A stretch of 22,411 bases of DNA from Candidatus Anaerobutyricum stercoripullorum (GTDB lineage: Bacteria; Bacillota; Clostridia; Lachnospirales; Lachnospiraceae). Below the pieces are notes generated by a model, which was not told the origin of the DNA, did no database searches, and worked only from the letters and a program-made list of their open reading frames with translations. This document shows, in pieces, positions 6,220-13,861 of the stretch (its first letter is position 1; every line of letters begins with the position of its first letter). The DNA is taken from assembly GCA_019114885.1 (NCBI GenBank), contig DXEQ01000103.1, forward strand, positions 1 through 22,411. The letters are read 5' to 3'. Position numbers and translations under genes: made by a program.

Positions 6220-9200
6220 GAATCCGAATATAAAGAAAGTACTTGTGATTGGTTCCGGTCCGATTGTCATCGGGCAGGCGGCGGAGTTTGACTATGCGGG
6301 CACACAGGCCTGCCGTTCCCTGAAAGAGGAAGGCATCCATGTGGTGCTGGTCAATTCCAACCCGGCGACCATTATGACAGATAAAGATATCGCGGACGAG
6401 GTATATATCGAACCGCTGACGCCGGAAGTGATCAAGAAGCTGATCTTAAAGGTGTCTCCGGACAGCCTGCTGCCGACGCTGGGCGGACAGGCGGCTTTGA
6501 ATATTGCCATGGAACTGGATGAATGTGGTTTCCTGAAGGAACATAAGGTCCGTCTCATCGGAACGACCGGAAAGACCATCCGGAAGGCCGAAGACCGGGA
6601 AGCTTTCAAGGAGACCATGGAGAAGATCGGGGAGCCGATCGCGCCGAGTCAGATCGTCACCAATGTGGAGGACGGACTGGCCTACGCGAAAGAGATCGGC
6701 TATCCGGTGGTGCTCCGTCCGGCTTACACTCTGGGCGGCAGCGGCGGCGGTATCGCCAACAACGAAGAAGAGTTCGTGGAGATCATCCAGAACGGTCTTC
6801 GGTTAAGCCGTGTGGGACAGGTTCTGGTGGAGCGCTGTATCGCCGGCTGGAAAGAGATTGAGTATGAGGTAATGCGGGACGGAAATGGCACCTGTATCAC
6901 CATCTGTAATATGGAAAATATCGACCCGGTGGGCGTGCACACCGGCGACAGTATCGTCGTGGCCCCGTCCCAGACACTGGGCGACAAAGAGTATCAGATG
7001 CTCCGGAACTCCGCCCTCAATATCATCTCCGAGCTGGGCGTGGAAGGCGGCTGTAACGTACAGTTTGCCCTGCACCCGGAGAGCTTTGAGTACTGTGTGA
7101 TCGAGGTAAACCCACGTGTCAGCCGTTCTTCGGCGCTGGCGTCCAAGGCGACAGGTTACCCGATCGCGAAGGTGACGGCCAAGATCGCCCTGGGTTACCA
7201 TCTGGATGAGATTAAGAATGCGGTCACCGGCAAAACATTTGCCAGCTTTGAACCGGCTCTCGACTACTGCGTGGTCAAGGTGCCGAGACTGCCGTTTGAT
7301 AAGTTTATCTCCGCCTCCCGTCACCTGACCACGCAGATGAAGGCGACCGGCGAGGTTATGAGTATCTGCACGAATTTTGAGGGCGCCCTCATGAAGGCGC
7401 TCCGCTCTCTGGAGCAGCATGTGGACAGCCTGATGCACGGTGATTTTGACAAGCTGAGCGATAAAGAACTTGTCGAGCATCTGCATATCGTGGACGACCT
7501 GCGGATCTACTGCATCGCGGAGGCGTTAAGACGGAAGATGGACCCGGCCATGATTCACGAGATCACCATGATCGATCGGTGGTTTATTGATAAGTTTAAC
7601 AACATCGTACAGATGGAAGCAGCGCTTAAGAACTGCGGCGGCGAGCCGGACGAGGCGCTCCTGCGGGAAGCAAAACGGATGGAGTTCCCGGATACGGTCA
7701 TCGGCCAGCTCATCGGAAAAGACGAAGCCTTTGTGAAGAATCTGCGCCGCCAGATGGATATCCGCCCGGCCTACAAGGTGGTGGATACCTGTGCGGCTGA
7801 GTTTGACGCGGAGACGCCGTACTATTACTCCTGCTTTGGCAGCTTTAACGAGGTGGAGGAGACCGGCGACAAAAAGAAGATCATGGTACTGGGCTCCGGC
7901 CCGATCCGGATCGGACAGGGTATTGAGTTTGATTACTGCTCTGTGCACAGTGTGTGGGCGTTTAAGGAGATGGGCTATGAGACCATCATCGTCAACAACA
8001 ACCCGGAGACGGTCAGCACGGACTTTGATATCGCGGACAAACTGTATTTTGAGCCGCTGACAGAGGAAGATGTGGAACACATCGTGGAGCTGGAAAAGCC
8101 GGACGGCGCAGTAGTTCAGTTCGGCGGACAGACGGCCATCAAGCTGACAGAGAAGCTCAACAAGATCGGCGTGCCGATCCTCGGTACCAGCGCGGAAAAT
8201 GTGGACGCCGCCGAGGACAGAGAACTGTTTGATGAGATCCTGGAGAAATGTTGTATCCCGAGACCGAAGGGAGATACCGTATTTACCAAGGAGGAAGCCA
8301 TTGAGGTGGCCAACTGTCTGGGTTATCCGGTACTGATCCGTCCTTCCTACGTGCTGGGCGGACAGGGTATGCAGATCGCAGTTTCTGATGAAGATATCAT
8401 CGAGTTTATGGATATCATCCAGCGGTATGCGCAGGAACATCCGATTCTCATCGACAAATATCTGATGGGCAAGGAAGTGGAAGTGGATGCGGTCTGTGAC
8501 GGCGAGGAGATCCTCATTCCGGGTATCATGCAGCATGTGGAGCGTGCCGGTATCCATTCCGGAGACAGTATCTCCGTTTACCCGGCCAGAGACCTGTCCC
8601 CGAAGATCAAGAAGGTCATTGCGCATTACACCAGACTGCTGGCGCGTGCCCTCCATGTGGTGGGTCTTATCAACATTCAGTTCATCGTTTATCAGGATGA
8701 GGTCTATGTGATCGAGGTGAACCCTCGTTCTTCCAGAACCGTGCCGTACATCAGCAAGGTGACGGGAATCCCGATCGTGGACCTTGCCACCAAGGTGATG
8801 ACCGGACAGAAGTTAAGAGATCTGGGTTATGAGCCGGGACTGGCGCCGGAGTCTCCGTACTGGGCTATCAAGATGCCGGTATTCTCCTTTGAGAAGATCC
8901 GCGGCGCGGATGTGAGCCTCGGACCGGAGATGAAGTCCACCGGAGAGTGTCTGGGTATCTCGAGAAACTATGAGGAAGCGCTCTATAAGGCGTTCCTGGG
9001 CGCGGGTATCGACCTTCCGAAGCACAAAAAGATGATCATGACCGTGAAGGACGCCGACAAGCTGGAGGCAGTGGAAGTGGGCCGCCGGTTTGCTGCTCTG
9101 GGTTATGAGATCTACGCGACCAGAAGCACCTGCAAATATCTGAAGAGCAACGGCGTTCCGGCAAAGAGAATCAACAAGATCGAGGAGAGCCGGCCGAACC

Positions 9201-9448
9201 TGCTGGATCTGATCCTGGGACATCAGATTGACCTGATCATCGATACGCCTTCGCAGGGTATCGAGAGGAGCAAGGATGGATTTATCATCCGCCGTCACGC
9301 GGTGGAGACCGGTGTGACCTGTCTGACTTCCCTGGATACGGCCAACGCGCTGCTGACCAGTCTGGAGTCTTCCGCAAGAAAGGATATGTCCCTTGTGGAT
9401 GTGGCGCAGATTGACAAAGAGATCGAGGAGGAGCATAAGAACCGGTAA
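6212..9448 (+). CDS. carB: Carbamoyl-phosphate synthase large subunit
   Basis: CarB makes carbamoyl phosphate from bicarbonate, ammonia and two ATP. The protein is complete at 1078 residues, with the family's internal duplication: the first half has GSGPIVIGQAAEFDYAG near the N-terminus, LRPAYTLGGSGGG, and VNPRVSRSSALASKATGYP; the second half has GSGPIRIGQGIEFDYCS, IRPSYVLGGQGM and VNPRSSRTVPYISKVTGIP. The C-terminal MGS-like domain (about 945-1078), which in characterised enzymes binds nucleotide or ornithine effectors, is present. The start overlaps carA by eight bases. Twenty bases separate it from glnA. Confidence 0.98.
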   Translation: MPKNPNIKKVLVIGSGPIVIGQAAEFDYAGTQACRSLKEEGIHVVLVNSNPATIMTDKDIADEVYIEPLTPEVIKKLILKVSPDSLLPTLGGQAALNIAMELDECGFLKEHKVRLIGTTGKTIRKAEDREAFKETMEKIGEPIAPSQIVTNVEDGLAYAKEIGYPVVLRPAYTLGGSGGGIANNEEEFVEIIQNGLRLSRVGQVLVERCIAGWKEIEYEVMRDGNGTCITICNMENIDPVGVHTGDSIVVAPSQTLGDKEYQMLRNSALNIISELGVEGGCNVQFALHPESFEYCVIEVNPRVSRSSALASKATGYPIAKVTAKIALGYHLDEIKNAVTGKTFASFEPALDYCVVKVPRLPFDKFISASRHLTTQMKATGEVMSICTNFEGALMKALRSLEQHVDSLMHGDFDKLSDKELVEHLHIVDDLRIYCIAEALRRKMDPAMIHEITMIDRWFIDKFNNIVQMEAALKNCGGEPDEALLREAKRMEFPDTVIGQLIGKDEAFVKNLRRQMDIRPAYKVVDTCAAEFDAETPYYYSCFGSFNEVEETGDKKKIMVLGSGPIRIGQGIEFDYCSVHSVWAFKEMGYETIIVNNNPETVSTDFDIADKLYFEPLTEEDVEHIVELEKPDGAVVQFGGQTAIKLTEKLNKIGVPILGTSAENVDAAEDRELFDEILEKCCIPRPKGDTVFTKEEAIEVANCLGYPVLIRPSYVLGGQGMQIAVSDEDIIEFMDIIQRYAQEHPILIDKYLMGKEVEVDAVCDGEEILIPGIMQHVERAGIHSGDSISVYPARDLSPKIKKVIAHYTRLLARALHVVGLINIQFIVYQDEVYVIEVNPRSSRTVPYISKVTGIPIVDLATKVMTGQKLRDLGYEPGLAPESPYWAIKMPVFSFEKIRGADVSLGPEMKSTGECLGISRNYEEALYKAFLGAGIDLPKHKKMIMTVKDADKLEAVEVGRRFAALGYEIYATRSTCKYLKSNGVPAKRINKIEESRPNLLDLILGHQIDLIIDTPSQGIERSKDGFIIRRHAVETGVTCLTSLDTANALLTSLESSARKDMSLVDVAQIDKEIEEEHKNR

Positions 9449-9468
9449 CACATTTTTGGAGGAGTGAC

Positions 9469-10800
9469 ATGAAGAAATATACCAAACAGGATATCATGCA
9501 GCTGGTGGAGGAGAATGACGTACAGTTTATAAGGCTGCAGTTTACCGATGTGTTCGGCGCACTGAAAAATGTGGCGATTCCGACCAGTCAGCTGGAGCGG
9601 GCCCTGGATAATAAATGTATGTTTGACGGTTCTTCCATCGAAGGATTTGTGCGGATTGAGGAGTCAGATATGTACCTGTATCCGGACCTGAATACGTTTG
9701 AGATTCTTCCGTGGAGACCGCAGCACGGGCGGGTGGCCAGATTCATGTGCGACGTATACCGCCCGGAAGGCATCCCTTTTGAGGGGGACAGCCGCCACGT
9801 ATTAAAAAAGGTACTGCAGGGCGCGTCGGAGATGGGATATACCTTTGATGTGGGACCGGAGTGCGAGTTCTTCCTGTTCCACACGGACGATAACGGGCAG
9901 CCGACGATCATCACCCACGAGAAGGCAGGGTATTTTGATGTGACGCCTCTGGATCTGGGAGAGAACGCCCGTAGAGATATCATTCTCAACCTGGAACAGA
10001 TGGGTTTTGAGGTGGAGGCTTCCCACCATGAGGTGGCGCCGGCTCAGCATGAGATTGATTTTAAATATGATAACGCGCTGGCTACCGCCGATAAGATCAT
10101 GACCTTTAAGATGACGGTGAAGACCATTGCCAAGCGCCATGGCCTTCACGCCACATTTATGCCGAAACCGATACAGAACGTGGACGGTTCCGGTATGCAT
10201 ATCAACATGTCTCTGTCCCGGAACGGAAAAAACATTTTTTATGATAAAAATGATCCGGAGGGCCTGAGTGAGGACTGTTATCACTTTGTGGCAGGCATCA
10301 TGCAGCATGTGCGGGGCATGACCTGTATCTGCAATCCTCTGGTCAATTCCTACAAGAGATTGGTGCCGGGATATGAAGCCCCGGTGAGCATCGCCTGGTC
10401 GGCGAGAAACCGCAGCCCGCTGATCCGGATTCCGGCAGCGCGCGGCGCCGGGACCCGGGTGGAATTCCGCAGCCCGGACGGCGCGTCCAATCCGTATCTG
10501 GTCATGGCGATCTGTCTGGCGGCAGGTCTTAACGGTATCAAAAATAAACTGACGCCGCCGAAACAGGTGGGGCGGAATATGTATATGCTCACCGACGAAC
10601 AGCTGCGCAGCATGCACATCGGAGAATTGCCGAAGACGCTGGGAGAGGCATGCCAGGCCTTTGAGGAGGATCTCTTCCTCCAGAATGTGCTGGGACCGCA
10701 TATTGCGGGCAAGTTTCTGGAAGCGAAGAAGAAGGAATGGAATGAATACTGCGAGCATGTATCGCAGTGGGAGATCGACGAATATCTTTACAAATTTTAA
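9469..10800 (+). CDS. glnA: Glutamine synthetase, type I (alpha-like)
   Basis: GlnA makes glutamine from glutamate, ammonia and ATP as a dodecamer. The 443-residue length fits the Firmicutes GSI-alpha group. Visible marks: the N-terminal beta-grasp with FDGSSIEGF (52-60), metal ligands in GPECEFF (Glu131) and HHEVAPAQHEIDF (Glu188, Glu195), His244 in GSGMHINMS, the Glu-flap region NSYKRLVPGYEAP, and ARNRSPLIRIP with EFRSPDGASNPYL. Arg62 (GFVRIEE) occupies the position needed for glutamine feedback inhibition in B. subtilis. The NLYDLP adenylylation motif of GSI-beta is absent. GGAGGAG precedes the ATG. It sits just after carB, so the glutamine maker is co-transcribed with a glutamine consumer, and just before an ANTAR regulator. 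Confidence 0.97.
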   Translation: MKKYTKQDIMQLVEENDVQFIRLQFTDVFGALKNVAIPTSQLERALDNKCMFDGSSIEGFVRIEESDMYLYPDLNTFEILPWRPQHGRVARFMCDVYRPEGIPFEGDSRHVLKKVLQGASEMGYTFDVGPECEFFLFHTDDNGQPTIITHEKAGYFDVTPLDLGENARRDIILNLEQMGFEVEASHHEVAPAQHEIDFKYDNALATADKIMTFKMTVKTIAKRHGLHATFMPKPIQNVDGSGMHINMSLSRNGKNIFYDKNDPEGLSEDCYHFVAGIMQHVRGMTCICNPLVNSYKRLVPGYEAPVSIAWSARNRSPLIRIPAARGAGTRVEFRSPDGASNPYLVMAICLAAGLNGIKNKLTPPKQVGRNMYMLTDEQLRSMHIGELPKTLGEACQAFEEDLFLQNVLGPHIAGKFLEAKKKEWNEYCEHVSQWEIDEYLYKF

Positions 10801-10821
10801 CGTCTGCGGGTGACGAGACCA

Positions 10822-11361
10822 ATGAATATAATTGTTGTTTTTCCCAAAAAAGAAGCTGCTTTAAAAATAAAAAACATACTGATGAAAAACGGGTACGAGG
10901 TGGCGGCGGTCTGTCTGACCGGCGCGCGGGCCATAGAGGCCGCCGGGCGTCTGGAATCCGGGGTGATCATCTGCAGTATCCGGTTTGTGGATATGATGTA
11001 TCATGAACTTAAGGACTGCCTGCCGGCGTATTTTGAGATGATCGTCATTGCCAGAAGAGAGCTGTGGCAGGAGTACGGCGGGGATGATGTGGCATATCTT
11101 TCTCTTCCTGTGAGCGGATTTGACCTGCTGGATCTGGTGGACGCCATGCAGAGAGAGATCCTGCAGAGGATCCGGAAAGACCGGACGAAGCCGAAGGCCC
11201 GCACCGGGGAGGAGGAGCGTCTGATCCGTCAGGCAAAGGAAATGCTGATGCAGAAAAAGGGATATGACGAAGAAGAGGCGCACCGGTATCTGCAGAAGCA
11301 GAGCATGGACAGCGGCAATACTCTGACGGATACGGCGTGGGCTGTGATCAATATGTTCTGA
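10822..11361 (+). CDS. ANTAR-domain antiterminator with a degenerate receiver (NitR/GlnR-like)
   Basis: A 179-residue protein with a receiver-like fold (about 1-115) and a C-terminal ANTAR RNA-binding domain (about 128-179: RLIRQAKEMLMQKKGYDEEE, then the helix ending LTDTAWAVINMF). ANTAR proteins bind paired hexaloop hairpins in nascent RNA and prevent termination. The receiver appears inactive: the acidic pocket is replaced by FPKK (7-10), the phospho-acceptor Asp position by Ser52 (VIICSIRF), and the conserved Lys before Pro by Leu95 (YLSLP). Signalling is therefore probably by protein or ligand contact. Genes of this kind directly behind glnA are known in clostridia and are thought to regulate nitrogen genes. 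ATG 10822 is preferred to GTG 10810; the ribosome site is weak either way. It lies 21 bases after glnA and 12 before dapF. Confidence 0.9.
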   Translation: MNIIVVFPKKEAALKIKNILMKNGYEVAAVCLTGARAIEAAGRLESGVIICSIRFVDMMYHELKDCLPAYFEMIVIARRELWQEYGGDDVAYLSLPVSGFDLLDLVDAMQREILQRIRKDRTKPKARTGEEERLIRQAKEMLMQKKGYDEEEAHRYLQKQSMDSGNTLTDTAWAVINMF

Positions 11362-11373
11362 AAGGAGAAGGCG

Positions 11374-12219
11374 ATGAAGTTTACGAAAATGCACGGAATC
11401 GGAAACGATTACGTTTATATCGATTGTTTTAGAGAAGAAGTGAAGAATCCGGAGACTCTGGCGAAGTTTGTCAGCAACCGGAATTTTGGAGTGGGTTCCG
11501 ATGGACTGATTCTCATCCGTCCGTCCGACAAGGCGGATTTTCGGATGGAGATCTATAACTCGGACGGTTCGCAGGCTGAGATGTGTGGAAACGGTATCCG
11601 CTGCGTGGGCAAATATGTGTATGACAACGGGCTCACTGACAAGACGGAGATCACGGTGGACACCCTGGGCGGCGTCAAACGTTTACAGCTTACCGTGGAG
11701 GATGGAAAGGTGTCTTTAGTCCGCGTAAACATGGGCGAGCCTGTGCTGGAACCGAAGAAAATCCCGGTGCGCTATGAGGAGAATCCGGTGGTCAATGTGC
11801 CGATCAATGTCAACGGGAAAGAGTACCACATTTCCTGCGTATCCATGGGAAACCCTCATGCGGTGGTCTTCATGAACCATGTGAAGGATCTGGACATCCG
11901 GATGATCGGGCCGTGTTTTGAGAATCATCCTCGTTTTCCGAAACGGATCAACACGGAGTTTGTGGAAGTAATCGACCGGAAAAATGTCAATATGCGTGTG
12001 TGGGAGAGAGGTTCGGAGGAGACTCTTGCCTGCGGTACCGGCGCCTGCGCCGTGACGGTGGCCTGTGTTCTCAATGATAAGACGGACAATCAGATCACCG
12101 TACATCTTCTGGGTGGCGACCTGCAGATCGAGTGGGACAGAGAGTCCAATCAGGTCTACATGACCGGACCGGCCACCACCGTATTTACCGGGGAACTGTA
12201 TGAGTTCCCGGAAGAGTAG
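11374..12219 (+). CDS. dapF: Diaminopimelate epimerase
   Basis: DapF converts LL-diaminopimelate to the meso form for peptidoglycan and lysine. It is complete at 281 residues. The two catalytic cysteines are visible in the expected contexts: Cys71 in AEMCGNGIRC and Cys220 in ETLACGTGACA. Other marks are MHGIGNDYVY at the N-terminus, GSDGLILI, and MGNPHAVVF. AAAGGAGAAGG precedes the ATG. It sits 12 bases after the ANTAR gene and 112 bases before dapL, whose product makes its substrate. Confidence 0.97.
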   Translation: MKFTKMHGIGNDYVYIDCFREEVKNPETLAKFVSNRNFGVGSDGLILIRPSDKADFRMEIYNSDGSQAEMCGNGIRCVGKYVYDNGLTDKTEITVDTLGGVKRLQLTVEDGKVSLVRVNMGEPVLEPKKIPVRYEENPVVNVPINVNGKEYHISCVSMGNPHAVVFMNHVKDLDIRMIGPCFENHPRFPKRINTEFVEVIDRKNVNMRVWERGSEETLACGTGACAVTVACVLNDKTDNQITVHLLGGDLQIEWDRESNQVYMTGPATTVFTGELYEFPEE

Positions 12220-12331
12220 AGAGTAAGAAAGTATAATGCAGCGGGACGCGGCGCCGGTACGATCGAACTGTCAGGCGGCGGGTCCCGTCCGATCAAACAT
12301 CAGGCGTATAAGCCGGAGAGGAGACAACATC

Positions 12332-13546
12332 ATGTTTAAGATCAATGATAATTATTTAAAATTACCGGGCAGCTATCTTTTTTCCAATATTGCCAAAAAG
12401 GTGGAAGCTTACAGCCAGGCGCATCCGGATAAGGAGATCATCCGGCTGGGCATCGGGGATGTGACGCAGCCGCTGGCGCCGAAGATCATTGAGACCCTTC
12501 ATGAGGCGGTGGATGAGATGGCCCATGCCGAGACTTTCCACGGTTATGCGCCGGATCTGGGTTACCCGTTCCTGCGGGATGTGATCGCAAAAAATGATTA
12601 TAAAGACCGGGGTTGTGATGTGGACGCCGACGAGATCTTTATCAGCGACGGCGCGAAATGTGACTCCGGAAATATTCAGGAGATCTTCAGTGTGGATAAT
12701 AAGATCGCGGTCTGCGACCCGGTGTACCCGGTGTATGTGGACACCAACGTCATGGCGGGAAGAACCGGCACCTACGATCCGGCTACGGAAGTCTGGAGCG
12801 ACGTGATCTACATGCCGTGCACGGCGGAGAATCACTTTATCCCGGAATTCCCGAAGGAGAATCCGGACCTGATCTACCTGTGTATCCCGAATAATCCAAC
12901 GGGAACCACCATCACCAAAGCACAGCTTCAGGAGTGGGTCGATTACGCCAACCGCATCGGAGCGGTGATCATTTACGATGCGGCCTATGAGGCGTACATC
13001 AGTGAGGATGACGTGCCGCACAGCATCTATGAGTGCGAGGGGGCGCGGACCTGTGCCATTGAGCTGCGCAGTTTTTCCAAGAATGCCGGATTTACCGGAA
13101 CCCGTCTGGGCTTTACGGTAGTCCCGAAAGATTTAAAGGCCGGAGACGTTTCTCTGCACGCCCTCTGGGCAAGACGCCACGGCACAAAATACAACGGCGC
13201 GCCGTACATCATCCAGCGTGCCGGCTGGGCCTGCTACACCGAAGAAGGAAAGGCGCAGCTGAAAGATCAGGTTGCCTATTACATGCGGAATGCAAAGACC
13301 ATCAAGGAAGGACTCTCAAACGCCGGATTTACCGTGTTCGGCGGCGTCAACGCACCGTATATCTGGCTGAAGACGCCGGATAAGATGACTTCCTGGGAGT
13401 TCTTTGATTATCTGCTTGACAAGGCAAATGTGGTGGGAACACCGGGTTCGGGCTTCGGACCGAGCGGAGAAGGATACTTCCGTCTCACTGCCTTCGGTTC
13501 CTATGAGAATACTCTGCGCGCCATGGAGAGAATCAAAAATCTGTAG
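12332..13546 (+). CDS. dapL: LL-diaminopimelate aminotransferase
   Basis: DapL converts tetrahydrodipicolinate directly to LL-diaminopimelate with glutamate as amino donor, bypassing the acylated intermediates. This fold-type I PLP enzyme has 404 residues from the ATG at 12332, which is preceded by GGAGAGGAG. An upstream in-frame ATG at 12236 would add 32 non-conserved residues and is rejected. Marks: GIGDVTQPLAP near the N-terminus, YAPDLGYPFLR, SDGAKCDSGN, IPNNPTGTT, YDAAYEAYI, the PLP lysine Lys250 in SFSKNAGFTGTRLGF, and GSGFGPSGEGYFRLTAFG. DapL plus DapF as neighbours complete the branch to meso-diaminopimelate, and both depend on glutamate/glutamine nitrogen from the upstream genes. Confidence 0.96.
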   Translation: MFKINDNYLKLPGSYLFSNIAKKVEAYSQAHPDKEIIRLGIGDVTQPLAPKIIETLHEAVDEMAHAETFHGYAPDLGYPFLRDVIAKNDYKDRGCDVDADEIFISDGAKCDSGNIQEIFSVDNKIAVCDPVYPVYVDTNVMAGRTGTYDPATEVWSDVIYMPCTAENHFIPEFPKENPDLIYLCIPNNPTGTTITKAQLQEWVDYANRIGAVIIYDAAYEAYISEDDVPHSIYECEGARTCAIELRSFSKNAGFTGTRLGFTVVPKDLKAGDVSLHALWARRHGTKYNGAPYIIQRAGWACYTEEGKAQLKDQVAYYMRNAKTIKEGLSNAGFTVFGGVNAPYIWLKTPDKMTSWEFFDYLLDKANVVGTPGSGFGPSGEGYFRLTAFGSYENTLRAMERIKNL

Positions 13547-13599
13547 ACGCAGTGTCAGGCGGTGTGTTCCTCACTGCCGCAGGGCCTGTGTCATGGTCG

Positions 13600-13636
13600 T
13601 ATACCGTCGGAATTGTTTTCCGGCGGTATATTTTTT
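13600..13636 (+). terminator. Strong intrinsic terminator after dapL
   Basis: A 13-bp stem with one G-U pair (13600-13612 with 13618-13630), loop TTGTT, followed directly by six T (13631-13636). It closes the carA-dapL array. A smaller hairpin precedes it (13558-13564 with 13572-13578). Confidence 0.9.
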
Positions 13637-13683
13637 ATTCACGGGGAATTCTTACAAAATGTGAAGATTCTTTTAATTCTTTG

Positions 13684-13720
13684 TCACATTAGTGATTTTT
13701 CCATGTAGATGTGCTATCAT
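13684..13720 (+). promoter_or_regulatory. Candidate extended -10 promoter and operator of the ABC export operon
   Basis: TGCTATCAT (13712-13720) is an extended -10 element (TGn plus TATCAT); a good -35 at standard spacing is lacking, as often with extended -10 promoters. The inverted repeat TCAC-ATTA-GTGA (13684-13695) lies across the -35 region, and TGTGA at 13660-13664 mirrors TCACA at 13684-13688. A regulator binding here could activate or repress. Confidence 0.45.
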
Positions 13721-13861
13721 AACAAAAGGTTTGCATTTTCGGAATGTGTATGAAACAAATGTAGGAATACTCCCGCCGGACGGTGGGAGAGGAACTGGAA
13801 TTTCAGAAAAGAGCAGACTTTTTTATGGTCTGCGTCAGGAAGAAAGACAGGGAGGACAGGA

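Larger units (their letters stand above)
13547..13861. other. Intergenic region: terminator, then promoter and structured leader of the export operon
   Basis: No gene is supported here. After the dapL terminator comes a promoter region around 13684-13720 and a transcribed leader of about 135 bases with hairpins: CATT/AATG around a TTCGG loop (13734-13746), an 8-bp stem (13770-13777 with 13782-13789, loop GGAC, one G-U) and GCAGAC/GTCTGC (13813-13818 with 13828-13833). GGAGG at 13851-13855 serves the first adaptor. Confidence 0.6.

Noticed and set aside
7526..8656. A 376-codon minus-strand reading frame opposite carB
   Set aside because: Antisense to conserved ATP-grasp sequence; His/Leu/Arg-rich composition typical of shadow frames.
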